Source: Cryobacterium zongtaii
GTDB taxonomy: Bacteria; Actinomycetota; Actinomycetes; Actinomycetales; Microbacteriaceae
Direction: 5' to 3'
Assembly: GCF_002909375.1 (NCBI RefSeq)
Contig: NZ_PPXD01000033.1
Location: 1 to 64,000 of the forward strand
Length of the DNA stretch: 64,000 nucleotides
Numbering within the stretch: position 1 is the first letter of the stretch; each line of letters starts with the position of its first letter. A model generated the notes under the pieces. It saw nothing but the letters and a program-made list of their open reading frames with translations, ran no database searches and was not told the DNA's origin. The position numbers and the translations under genes were made by a program. This document shows positions 1 through 9,132 of this stretch, piece by piece.

Positions 1-1497
1 CCGCGCACCCCGGCCGCGGCATCGGCCCCCCGCACCCCCGCCGCACAGGTTTCCCCTCCGCTCGCGACCCCGCCGGCTGCGACGACCGTCCCTCCAGCCG
101 CCCCAGGCTGGGCCACCCGGACGCCGGGCACCCCCGCTGCCGTGCCGGTCGAGCCCGCCGCGGCGGTCGCCACCAGCCCGGCTGCCGATGTCAGCCCCGC
201 CAGCCCGCAAGCCGACCGTCCCGATCCGACCGCCGAGACGGTGCCGCCCGCGGCCCCCGTCGTGCCCGTCGGCCCGGTCACCCTGGCCCAGATCAAGGAC
301 GCCTGGCCCCAGATCCTCGAGGCCGTCAAGGAGGTCAAGCTCAGCGCCTGGCTCGTGGTCTACACCGCCCGTGTGCTCGATCTGCGCGGCGAAGACATTC
401 TCGTGCTGTCCTTCCCCAGCGAGCAGGACATGCAGGGCTTCAAGGCCCAGCAGGCTCCAGGCCAGGGCGTCAGCGAGTTCCTCCGCGGCGCCATCGTGAA
501 GGTGCTCGGCCTGCGGGTGAAGTTCATCGCCCGCGCCGACTCCGAAACCTTCGCGCCTGCACCCACTTCCGCACCCGCGTCCTCTGCCGAGGTGCCCACC
601 TCCGGACCAGCTGCCCCGGTGCGCCAGGGCAACTCGTCCGCAGCAGGGCAAGGCGCGGAGGGGGCCTCCCCGGCAGGCACGACGCCGACCGCCTCGACGA
701 CAGGGTCAGCGCCCGCTGCCTCCGCGCCGAGCGTTCCGTCGACGAGCACCGCGCCGACCTCTGCCGCTGTCGATCTGCCTTCGGCCGGTCCCGCCGTCTT
801 CGGTGGCCCGTCCGGCGATGCCACCTCCGGCTCCACCTCCGGTACCGGCCCGGCATCGGCCGCGACCACCGGAACCGCGACGGCGACCCTCGCACCGCCG
901 GCCACCTCCACAGGCTGGGCCACCGTGGTCATCCCCGGATCCGCTGCCGCCCTGGCCGCTGCCGAGACCGCGGCCGGTGAACCCATCGTTGTCCCGCCTG
1001 TCCTCGGGGCACCCGGCAGTGCATCCACCGGTGCACCCGCCAGCGCGCCAACTAGCGCCCCCGCCGACACACGCTCCGCCCCCGCCGGCACCCCAGACGC
1101 CACGAGCGCCCCGGCCGACACCGCACCGTCGTCAACATCCGCCGCCGCACCTAAATCTGCCGCGTCGCAGTCTGCACCGCAGTCCGCCCCGGCCTACGAC
1201 TACGCGCCCGAGCCCGACATCGAGCCGCCCTTCGACGAGGAGCCGCCGCCATACGACGACCTCCCGCCGGACCCGCAACAGTTCGCCGCACCCCCGGAAC
1301 CGCCCCGCGGCGCCCGGCCGGCCACCCAGCCGGCCCCAGTCCAACAGGCTCCCCGCCAGCAAGCCCCCGGCCGGCGTTCGCCCGCGTTCGCCGAGAAGCA
1401 GCGCTACGGCGAGGCCGTGGTGCGCGAGATCCTCGGCGCCACCTTCATCGAGGAACAGCCGCACGACCCGATCTCGCGACAGAGGAACGATAACTAA
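1..1497 (+). CDS. dnaX: DNA polymerase III subunit gamma/tau, C-terminal part
   Basis: The reading frame is open from the first base to a TAA that directly precedes recR, so the 5' end (AAA+ ATPase core) lies outside the window. The visible 498 residues begin in Pro/Ala/Thr-rich linker. A folded segment follows (around residues 90-175, containing GPVTLAQIKDAWPQILEAV and VLSFPSEQDMQGF) like the tau domain that binds polymerase alpha and helicase. A second very long low-complexity linker then leads to the conserved tail YGEAVVREILGATFIEE. In the clamp-loader complex the protein couples the polymerase to the helicase. The dnaX-recR order is widespread in bacteria, with zero spacing here, so the two are probably cotranscribed. 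Identity rests on the conserved tail plus the recR neighbour. Confidence 0.9.
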   Translation, partial: PRTPAAASAPRTPAAQVSPPLATPPAATTVPPAAPGWATRTPGTPAAVPVEPAAAVATSPAADVSPASPQADRPDPTAETVPPAAPVVPVGPVTLAQIKDAWPQILEAVKEVKLSAWLVVYTARVLDLRGEDILVLSFPSEQDMQGFKAQQAPGQGVSEFLRGAIVKVLGLRVKFIARADSETFAPAPTSAPASSAEVPTSGPAAPVRQGNSSAAGQGAEGASPAGTTPTASTTGSAPAASAPSVPSTSTAPTSAAVDLPSAGPAVFGGPSGDATSGSTSGTGPASAATTGTATATLAPPATSTGWATVVIPGSAAALAAAETAAGEPIVVPPVLGAPGSASTGAPASAPTSAPADTRSAPAGTPDATSAPADTAPSSTSAAAPKSAASQSAPQSAPAYDYAPEPDIEPPFDEEPPPYDDLPPDPQQFAAPPEPPRGARPATQPAPVQQAPRQQAPGRRSPAFAEKQRYGEAVVREILGATFIEEQPHDPISRQRNDN

Positions 1498-2097
1498 ATG
1501 TACGAAGGCATCGTTCAGGAACTCATCGACGAGCTCGGCCGGCTGCCCGGCATCGGCCCCAAGTCGGCGCAGCGCATCGCGTTCCACATCCTGCAGACCA
1601 AGAACTTCGACGTGACCCACCTGGCCAACGTGCTGCTCGAGGTGCGCGACAAGGTGAAGTTCTGCGAGATCTGCGGCAATGTGTCCGAGCAGGACACCTG
1701 CATGATCTGCCGCGACCCGCGCCGCAACCCCACCTCGATCTGCGTGGTCGAAGAGGCCAAGGACGTCGTCGCCATCGAGCGCACCCGCGAGTTCAAGGGC
1801 CTGTACCACGTGCTCGGCGGGGCGATCAGCCCCATCGACGGCATCGGCCCAGACGACCTGCGCATCCGTCAGCTGATGACGCGCCTCGCCGACAACACCG
1901 TGCAGGAGGTGATCATCGCCACCGACCCCAACCTCGAGGGCGAGGCCACCGCCACCTACCTCTCCCGCCTGCTGACCACCCTCGACATCAAGGTCAGCCG
2001 CCTGGCCTCTGGCCTGCCCGTCGGCGGCGACCTCGAGTACGCCGACGAGGTCACCCTGGGCCGTGCCTTCGAGGGCCGCCGCACCGTCACCAGCTAG
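1498..2097 (+). CDS. recR: Recombination mediator RecR
   Basis: A 199-residue protein of usual RecR length. It starts [20 protein letters not shown] with the N-terminal helix-hairpin-helix ([17 protein letters not shown]). A four-cysteine zinc finger follows ([16 protein letters not shown], about residues 57-72), then a TOPRIM domain ([42 protein letters not shown]). RecR works with RecF/RecO to load RecA at ssDNA gaps. The ATG follows the dnaX stop codon with no gap, which supports this start and an operon. Confidence 0.97.
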   Translation: MYEGIVQELIDELGRLPGIGPKSAQRIAFHILQTKNFDVTHLANVLLEVRDKVKFCEICGNVSEQDTCMICRDPRRNPTSICVVEEAKDVVAIERTREFKGLYHVLGGAISPIDGIGPDDLRIRQLMTRLADNTVQEVIIATDPNLEGEATATYLSRLLTTLDIKVSRLASGLPVGGDLEYADEVTLGRAFEGRRTVTS

Positions 2098-2098
2098 C

Positions 2099-2134
2099 GC
2101 TCCGCCCGCTCCGCCCGCTCCGCCCGCTCCGCCC
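2099..2134. repeat. Tandem array of four 9-bp repeats after recR
   Basis: GCTCCGCCC occurs four times head to tail, starting two bases after the recR stop; a degenerate fifth unit and another GCTCCGCC follow by 2150. The stretch to lysC (2098-2276) holds no gene. A 9-bp period would be in frame if translated, but nothing indicates translation. It resembles a slippage-prone minisatellite. Confidence 0.8.
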
Positions 2135-2276
2135 GGTCTGCCGGGCTCCGCCGCGCCCCGGGAGCCCCACGCCACCCCGCCTCGCACACGGCGTCACATG
2201 AACGCCCGAGAATACGAACGCATTTAGGATGGGAGCGCGGGATGTCGCCGCGTACCCGGAAGCCAGGAGTGCCCAC

Positions 2277-3572
2277 GTGAGCCTGATCGTGCAGAAGTTC
2301 GGCGGATCATCCGTTGCCGACGCCGAGAGCATCAAACGCGTTGCCAAACGCATTGTCGACACCAAGAAAGCCGGTAACGACATCGTCGTGGCCGTCTCCG
2401 CGATGGGCGACTCCACCGACGAGCTGCTCGACCTCGCCCACGAGGTCACCCCGATCCCGGCGCCCCGCGAGCTCGACATGCTGCTCACCGCCGGCGAGCG
2501 CATCTCCATGGCCCTGCTCGCCATGGCGATCAAGAGCATGGGCTACGACGCCCGCTCGTTCACCGGCAGCCAGGCCGGCATGATCACGGATGCCCAGCAC
2601 GGCGCCGCGCGCATCGTCGACGTCACCCCCGGACGGCTGCGGGATGCCCTCGACGAGGGCGCCATCGCCATCGTCGCCGGTTTCCAGGGCTTCAACCGCG
2701 ACACCAAGGACATCACCACCCTCGGCCGCGGCGGCTCCGACACCACCGCCGTCGCCCTCGCCGCCGCGCTCGGCGCTGACATCTGCGAGATCTACACGGA
2801 TGTCGACGGCATCTTCAGCGCCGACCCTCGCGTGGTCCCCAAGGCGCACAAGCTCGAGCGGGTCTCCAGTGAAGAGATGCTCGAGCTCGCCGCCGCCGGC
2901 GCCAAGGTGCTCTACATTCGGGCCGTGGAATATGCCCGCCGGCACGGGGTCACGCTGCACGTACGGTCGTCGTTCAACAACAACACCGGCACCATTGTCT
3001 ACAACCCGGGCGCCACTAGCCCGTACGCCACCGAAATATTGAATGGAGAGCCCGTGGAAGAGCCCATCATCGCGGGGGTCGCCGCCGACCTCAGTGAGGC
3101 CAAGGTCACCGTCGTCGGTGTCCCCGACATCCCCGGCAAGGCCGCGCAGATCTTCAAGATCGTCGCCAAGACCAACGCCAACGTCGACATGATCGTGCAG
3201 AACGTGTCGGCCGCATCCACCGGTCTGACCGACATCTCGTTCACCCTGCCCAAGTCGGAGGGTCAGCAGGTACTCACCGCGCTCACCAACGAGCAGGCCA
3301 ACGTCGGTTTCGCCGGCCTGCAGTACGACGACCAGATCGGCAAGCTCGCCCTGGTCGGCGCCGGGATGCGCACCAACACCGGGGTATCCGCGAAGCTGTT
3401 CGAGTCGCTGTTCGAGGCCGGCATCAACATCGAGATGATCTCCACCAGCGAGATCCGAATCTCCGTCGTCACCCGGGCCGACACCATCAACCAGGCCCTG
3501 CGCGTGGTGCACACGGCCTTCGGGCTCGACAGCGACGACGAAGCCGTCGTGCACGGCGGCACCGGCCGCTAA
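2277..3572 (+). CDS. lysC: Aspartate kinase (alpha subunit)
   Basis: Phosphorylates aspartate, the first step toward lysine, threonine, methionine and diaminopimelate. The protein has 431 residues. The kinase domain opens with LIVQKFGGSSV and contains FTGSQAGMITDAQHG and TLGRGGSDTTAVALAAAL. Two ACT domains follow (about residues 265-420), including VDMIVQNVS and EAGINIEMISTSEIRISVV, the feedback-binding region. The GTG at 2277 is chosen because AGGAG at 2265-2269 is correctly spaced and the protein then begins at the family's usual place; an in-frame ATG at 2229 would add 16 atypical residues. asd lies downstream as in other actinobacteria. An internal start for the beta subunit is listed separately. 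Confidence 0.96.
   Translation: MSLIVQKFGGSSVADAESIKRVAKRIVDTKKAGNDIVVAVSAMGDSTDELLDLAHEVTPIPAPRELDMLLTAGERISMALLAMAIKSMGYDARSFTGSQAGMITDAQHGAARIVDVTPGRLRDALDEGAIAIVAGFQGFNRDTKDITTLGRGGSDTTAVALAAALGADICEIYTDVDGIFSADPRVVPKAHKLERVSSEEMLELAAAGAKVLYIRAVEYARRHGVTLHVRSSFNNNTGTIVYNPGATSPYATEILNGEPVEEPIIAGVAADLSEAKVTVVGVPDIPGKAAQIFKIVAKTNANVDMIVQNVSAASTGLTDISFTLPKSEGQQVLTALTNEQANVGFAGLQYDDQIGKLALVGAGMRTNTGVSAKLFESLFEAGINIEMISTSEIRISVVTRADTINQALRVVHTAFGLDSDDEAVVHGGTGR
3045..3056 (+). promoter_or_regulatory. lysC: Internal ribosome binding site and GTG start for the aspartate kinase beta subunit
   Basis: GGAGAG at 3045-3050 precedes an in-frame GTG at 3054, just before EEPIIAGVAADLSEAKVT. Starting here gives a 172-residue protein made only of the ACT domains. 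In Corynebacterium glutamicum lysC encodes a nested beta subunit of the same length, starting at the equivalent place (MEEAVLTGVATDKSEAKV). The site and length are seen here; use of the start is inferred from that known case. Confidence 0.7.
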
Positions 3573-3597
3573 GGCCCCGTCCCGCCCGCTCGGCAGC

Positions 3598-3665
3598 CAA
3601 CTGTTGCCCGTGCGGACATCTGCGCCCGGTACGCCGGCACCATTTGTCCGCATCGGTAACAGTTG
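3598..3665. repeat. Long imperfect palindrome A, lysC-asd gap
   Basis: Arms of about 21 nt (3598-3618 and 3645-3665; about 18 of 21 positions pair) flank a 26-nt core. The left arm begins CAACTGTTGCC and the right arm ends GGTAACAGTTG. It lies 25 bp after the lysC stop, with no U-run after it, so it is not a standard intrinsic terminator. It is one of two palindromes in this 303-bp gap, which otherwise shows only the asd ribosome binding site (AAGGA at 3864-3868). Confidence 0.75.
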
Positions 3666-3726
3666 AACCCCGCGGTCACCCGCCGGCCTCCGCCGGCCCA
3701 TCGGATGCCAAAACCCGCGCACCCCG

Positions 3727-3807
3727 GCATAACTCCTGCAATTTCTGCCAAAAACCCCCGTTTTGTCCCGTTTGGGCTCCAACCGGGGAGAATTGCAGGA
3801 GTTATGC
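3727..3807. repeat. Perfect 17-bp inverted repeat B, lysC-asd gap
   Basis: GCATAACTCCTGCAATT at 3727-3743 is repeated exactly as its reverse complement at 3791-3807, 47 nt apart. The core contains runs of A, C and T (AAAAACCCCCGTTTTG). The total length of 81 nt and position 69 bp before asd could suit a transcript-end or RNA-processing hairpin, or a small REP/MITE-like element. The sequence is unrelated to palindrome A. Confidence 0.8.
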
Positions 3808-3857
3808 GCATCCCGGCACAAGATCACCGGCACGAGACCGACCCGCACCAGACTTGA

Positions 3858-4979
<1,122 letters not shown>

Positions 4980-5017
4980 GCACGCGGTCGAGGTCCGCTC
5001 CGCTAGTGTCAGAGCTT

Positions 5018-7423
5018 GTGGAGACGATCAGGGCAGCAGGAACCGGGAGCCGGGTGGCTTTCGCCGTATTCGCGGCGACCGCGCTGGCGCTCATCGGCTC
5101 CGCGCTCATCCAGCTCGTTCTCGGCGGCAACGCTGAACACCTGTTCATCGCCCTGACGGCCGTGGCCATCACGGGCATCCTCGACATCCCCCGGCTCCGG
5201 CTGGGCACGGTGCCGCACCGCAGCCCGGTCGTCAGCCTGCCCATCGTGGTCGTGCTGGCCGTCGACCCGGTCTTCGCGCCGCTGATGTCGGTGGGCCTGG
5301 TCTGCCTGGGTGTTCTGATCGTGGTTTGGGTCCGCGCCCGACGGCCCGAATTGGCGTTGTACGCGGCCGGGCTCACGGGTCTGGGCGGTGCCGCGTTCGC
5401 CGGCGTCCTCGCTCTGCTCGCGTCCCTCGACGTGACGGCCGCCGGCGTCGCCGCCGCAGCGGCGCTCGCCTACTTCACCACGGTGGTGGCGCTGGAGGCT
5501 GTCCGCCGGCGGTTCGACCGGACCGGCCTCGACCTCGGCCCCGGACGACAGTACTCGGTGCCCCGTCTGGTCCTGATCGGCGGCGGGTTCGCCGGGCTCT
5601 GCGCCCTGATCAGCCAGTGGACGCATCCGTTCTTCGACACGCGCACCGATACACTGGCCACCGCCGTCACCCTGGTGCCGCTCGCGATCGTCGGCGGCGG
5701 CACGATCCTGCTCGTGCGCGCCATGTCGATGCGCCGCCGTCTGGCCGGCGTGGTCGACGGGGTCATCGATCTCAACGCCACGAACCACTTCGTCAAGTCC
5801 GGCGGGCAGGCCACCCCCATCACCATCAGCCCGGCCAGCAGCAGCGTCGACCTCGCCAGCGTGCTGCGTCGCGCCGCCATCGCCACCGTGGGCGTCGAAT
5901 CCGCCGGCATCCGGCACGAGCCGGCCGGCCTGGGCGAGATCGACGCCCCGCTGTCGATCGGACCGCTCGGCCAGTACCTGGTGGCCCGCCGCGACGTGAT
6001 GGACTACCCGTTCACCGGGGATGACCGCCGCGCCCTGCAGGCCCTCGCGCACACCGCCGACGTGGTCTACGCCGCCCGGGAGAGCATCGGCGGACTCACC
6101 ATCCGCGCCAACACCGACCCGCTCACCGGGCTGCCCAACTACGGCGCCTTCCAGGATGCTCTGGCCAACATCAACGACCACCGCGACTACTCCGAGGCGC
6201 TGGCCGTGCTGTTCATCGACCTCGACGACTTCAAACGGATGAACGACCGCTACGGCCACCAGGCCGGCGACGAGATCCTCAGTGAGATCGGTCGTCGACT
6301 CAGCGCCGTCATCCGCCCCTACGACGTCGTCGCCCGCGTCGGCGGTGACGAGTTCGTCGTCATCCTCACCCGGCTGTCGTCGCTGGCCGAGGCGAAGCTG
6401 CTGGCCGAGAACATCATGGAGGCCACCGGCGAACCCCTCGCCGTCAGCGGCACCGTGCTCAACCCGATCCTCAGCATCGGCCTGGCCTACTCCGCGCACC
6501 GCGAGACGGATGTCAACCAGCTGCTGCGCGATGCCGACCGCAGCATGCTCGCGATCAAGAAGTCCCGCCGCCGCGGCGGCCCGGCCAACGAGAGCAGCAT
6601 CAACATCTCCGGGCACCGCTCGTCGCAGATGAACGACATCGTCGCTCGCGCCATCGACGAGGACCTGCTCGAACTGGCCTTCCAGCCGATCGTGAGCCTG
6701 GTCACCGGCCAGATCTGGGCCTTCGAGGCGCTGGTGCGGTACTCCGACCCCGAGCTCGGCCCGTTGTCGCCGCCGTCGCTGGTGGAGAAGGCCAAGAGCC
6801 TCGGCCGGCTCGACGCGCTCACCCGCCAGGTGGCCCTGAAGGCGATGGCCGCCGCCGCGGACTTCCGGCTGATCGAACCGCGCATCGTCTGCATGACCAT
6901 CAACGTCGAGGCCGGCCAGATCCTGCCGCAGCGGGTCGGCAGCTTCGTCGAAGAACTGGCCGACCGCTACCCGGGCATCTCGCTCTGCCTCGAGCTCAAC
7001 GAACGCTCCGTCGCCCGGGTGTCCACCGCGGTGCGCGCCCAGGCCGACCACCTCCGCGACATCGGCATCATGATCGCCCTGGACGACTACGGCTCCCAGG
7101 ATTCCTCGGTCGACGCGCTGGTGCGGATGCCGATGGACATCCTCAAGATCGACAAGAGCCTCGTCGACGACCTCGACGATGTGCGCCAGCGTGAGGTGCT
7201 CACGGCCCTGCAAGGTTTCGGTGACAACCTCGAGTATTCGATGATCGTGGAGGGTGTCGAGAACGAGGCGATGGCCACCCATCTCTCCGCGTTGGGCATC
7301 CGCAGCGCCCAGGGTTTCCACTACGGCGTGCCGCGCAGTTTTGAAAAGACCCTCGCCCGCCTCGAAGAGTTCGGGGCCGCCGCGGTACTGCCCGTGCGCG
7401 CCGCGTCTGAGCTTCCCCTCTGA
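5018..7423 (+). CDS. Membrane-bound GGDEF-EAL cyclic-di-GMP enzyme
   Basis: An 801-residue protein with about six to eight N-terminal membrane segments (to about residue 240) and no recognisable periplasmic domain. A GAF-like stretch leads to a GGDEF domain with an intact GGDEF at residues 442-446 and an inhibitory-site RxxD (RPYD) five residues before it. The EAL domain starts at residue 570 (FEALVRY). It keeps INVEAGQIL, LELNERS, LDDYG, LKIDKS and EGVEN, so both synthesis and hydrolysis of c-di-GMP look possible; DDYGSQDSS departs from the usual DDFGTGYSS. A GTG at 5006 is an alternative start; 5018 is preferred because TAGTGT (5004-5009) fits a -10 box for a leaderless transcript. First gene of the 5-15 kb signalling and polysaccharide locus. 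Confidence 0.9.
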   Translation: METIRAAGTGSRVAFAVFAATALALIGSALIQLVLGGNAEHLFIALTAVAITGILDIPRLRLGTVPHRSPVVSLPIVVVLAVDPVFAPLMSVGLVCLGVLIVVWVRARRPELALYAAGLTGLGGAAFAGVLALLASLDVTAAGVAAAAALAYFTTVVALEAVRRRFDRTGLDLGPGRQYSVPRLVLIGGGFAGLCALISQWTHPFFDTRTDTLATAVTLVPLAIVGGGTILLVRAMSMRRRLAGVVDGVIDLNATNHFVKSGGQATPITISPASSSVDLASVLRRAAIATVGVESAGIRHEPAGLGEIDAPLSIGPLGQYLVARRDVMDYPFTGDDRRALQALAHTADVVYAARESIGGLTIRANTDPLTGLPNYGAFQDALANINDHRDYSEALAVLFIDLDDFKRMNDRYGHQAGDEILSEIGRRLSAVIRPYDVVARVGGDEFVVILTRLSSLAEAKLLAENIMEATGEPLAVSGTVLNPILSIGLAYSAHRETDVNQLLRDADRSMLAIKKSRRRGGPANESSINISGHRSSQMNDIVARAIDEDLLELAFQPIVSLVTGQIWAFEALVRYSDPELGPLSPPSLVEKAKSLGRLDALTRQVALKAMAAAADFRLIEPRIVCMTINVEAGQILPQRVGSFVEELADRYPGISLCLELNERSVARVSTAVRAQADHLRDIGIMIALDDYGSQDSSVDALVRMPMDILKIDKSLVDDLDDVRQREVLTALQGFGDNLEYSMIVEGVENEAMATHLSALGIRSAQGFHYGVPRSFEKTLARLEEFGAAAVLPVRAASELPL

Positions 7424-7427
7424 ACGC

Positions 7428-7433
7428 TAGGGT
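7428..7433 (+). promoter_or_regulatory. -10 box for a leaderless transcript of the PAS kinase gene
   Basis: TAGGGT ends exactly 6 nt before the ATG at 7440, and there is no Shine-Dalgarno sequence. This spacing puts the transcription start on the A of the ATG. No clear -35 box was seen. Confidence 0.5.
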
Positions 7434-7439
7434 CGCAGT

Positions 7440-9101
7440 ATGGTCGAGCAGAGTTTGAGGTTGCCGCACGTCGGCGTGCGGGAGCGCGTTGAGCGGTCCG
7501 TTTTCCTCTCCCAGCTGCTCCTGGCCGCGGCCACCCTGCTGCTCGTCGCGGTCACGGTCGCCAAGGACGCGTCCATGTTCGTGGAGCCGCTCTACTTCCT
7601 CGGCGTCATGGTCATCTTCGCCACCACCGGGCTGGCCGCCGCCGTGCCCTGGCGCCGGCTGCCCAAGATCTGGATCATCGTCCTGCCGCTGCTCGACATC
7701 GTCGGGCTCACCCTGGCGCGCGAGGCGCAGCCGCAGCTCGGTGTCAGCTTCCTGCTGGTGTTCCCGGTGATCTGGCTGTCGACCCACTTCGGTCAGGCCG
7801 GCGCCGCCGGCAGTGTCATCTTCGCCAGCGTGCTGCTCTGGGCCGGTCTGCCGTTGAAGCTTCTCACCGACCCGAACAACGCCACCGGCTACGCCACCTC
7901 GCAGGCGCCGCTGCTGGCCGTCGTGACGATCATGCTCGCGTTCGTGGCCTCCGTCACCTACACCACCAACCGGCGGGCGCTGGCCCAGCGGGTGCTGCTC
8001 ACCCAACAGGCCGGTCTGTTCGAGGCGGCCCTGCAGCGCTCCCGGCGCCAGGAGCAGACCCTCGACGAGATCTTCAACACCGTCGACTTCGGTGTGGTCG
8101 GCTACGACAGCGACGGACGGGTCAACTTCGTCAACCGGGCCCAGCGGTCCATGCTGACCCGGTTCGGCGTCAGCGACGGCATCGGCCTGGCCACCATCGT
8201 CTACAAGGAAGACGGTGTCACGCCCTTCGACGGTCCCGACCGGCCCACCCAGCGCGCCATCCGCGGTGAAACCGTTGACAGGGTCACTGTGTGGCTGGGT
8301 TCCCCCGACCAGCCGCAGGCCGCCGTGCTCGTGTCGGCCCGGCCCATCCACGACCACACCGGCCGGTACGACGGCGGCGTGATCGTGACCCGCGACGTCA
8401 CCGCCGAGGTGCGGGCCGTGCAGGCCAGGGACGACCTCGTCGCCTCGGTCTCCCACGAGCTGCGCACCCCGCTCACCTCGATCCTGGGCTACCTCGAACT
8501 CGCCCTCGACGACGAAACGATCGACCCCGACACCCGCCGGATGCTCGAGATCGCGTCGAAGAACTCCGACCGGCTCCTCGAAATCGTCTCCGGCCTGCTC
8601 ACCGCGGCCAGCGAGTCCAAAGAGGGTCTCGCGCTCACCGTCGCGCCCTGCGACCTGTCCGCGATCATCACGGAGGCCGTCGAGTCGGCCGAGCCGCTCG
8701 CCGCGCAACGCGGCATCCGGTTCGAACTGGCCGAGCTGGCGCCGATCACGGTCACCGCGGACGCCTTTCGGCTGCGCCAGGTGATCGACAACATCTTCTC
8801 CAACGCGATCAAGTACAACGTGGAGTCCGGCAAGGTCAGCGTCGAGGTGCTGGAGGTGTCCTGCGGCATCGAGGTGCGCGTCGCCGACACCGGCCGGGGC
8901 ATGAGCGAAGACGAACAGGGCAACCTCTTCGACAGGTTTTACCGGGCCGACTCGGTGCGGGGCTCCAGCGTGCACGGCACGGGACTGGGCCTGAGCATCA
9001 GCCGGGACATCATGCGCGAACACGGCGGCGATCTGCGCCTGGAGTCGACCAAAGGCAAGGGGACGACGGCAATCGCCACGCTCCCGGTAAACAGAGGTTG
9101 A
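7440..9101 (+). CDS. PAS domain sensor histidine kinase
   Basis: A 553-residue membrane kinase. About six hydrophobic segments occupy residues 20-180. A PAS domain follows (LDEIFNTVDFGVVGYDSDG ... FVNRAQ; about residues 205-325). The DHp domain carries SHELRTPLTSILGYLEL with phospho-acceptor His339. The ATPase domain has NIFSNAIKYN (N box), DTGRGM (G1) and GTGLGLSISR (G2). It lies between two c-di-GMP-type genes. No response regulator is next to it; the nearest is the OmpR-type regulator at 12.9-13.9 kb on the other strand, which makes that one a candidate partner by position only. Confidence 0.93.
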   Translation: MVEQSLRLPHVGVRERVERSVFLSQLLLAAATLLLVAVTVAKDASMFVEPLYFLGVMVIFATTGLAAAVPWRRLPKIWIIVLPLLDIVGLTLAREAQPQLGVSFLLVFPVIWLSTHFGQAGAAGSVIFASVLLWAGLPLKLLTDPNNATGYATSQAPLLAVVTIMLAFVASVTYTTNRRALAQRVLLTQQAGLFEAALQRSRRQEQTLDEIFNTVDFGVVGYDSDGRVNFVNRAQRSMLTRFGVSDGIGLATIVYKEDGVTPFDGPDRPTQRAIRGETVDRVTVWLGSPDQPQAAVLVSARPIHDHTGRYDGGVIVTRDVTAEVRAVQARDDLVASVSHELRTPLTSILGYLELALDDETIDPDTRRMLEIASKNSDRLLEIVSGLLTAASESKEGLALTVAPCDLSAIITEAVESAEPLAAQRGIRFELAELAPITVTADAFRLRQVIDNIFSNAIKYNVESGKVSVEVLEVSCGIEVRVADTGRGMSEDEQGNLFDRFYRADSVRGSSVHGTGLGLSISRDIMREHGGDLRLESTKGKGTTAIATLPVNRG

Positions 9102-9122
9102 GCGTGGCACGCCACGCTCAAC
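9097..9122. other. Perfect 12-bp hairpin overlapping a stop codon
   Basis: GTTGAGCGTGGC, AC, then GCCACGCTCAAC form a perfect palindrome that covers the kinase stop codon (TGA at 9099-9101) and ends just before GGGGGAC, the ribosome binding site of the next gene. There is no U-tract, so termination is unlikely. It could protect the upstream mRNA or tune translation of the downstream gene. Confidence 0.6.
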
Positions 9123-9132
9123 GGGGGACAAC

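Noticed and set aside
5009..7321. A 770-codon minus-strand frame opposite the GGDEF-EAL gene
   Set aside because: Antisense shadow without any family motif.
9097..9122. Perfect hairpin as a terminator between the kinase and GGDEF-like genes
   Set aside because: No U-tract, and the next gene's ribosome site follows at once; kept as a hairpin only.
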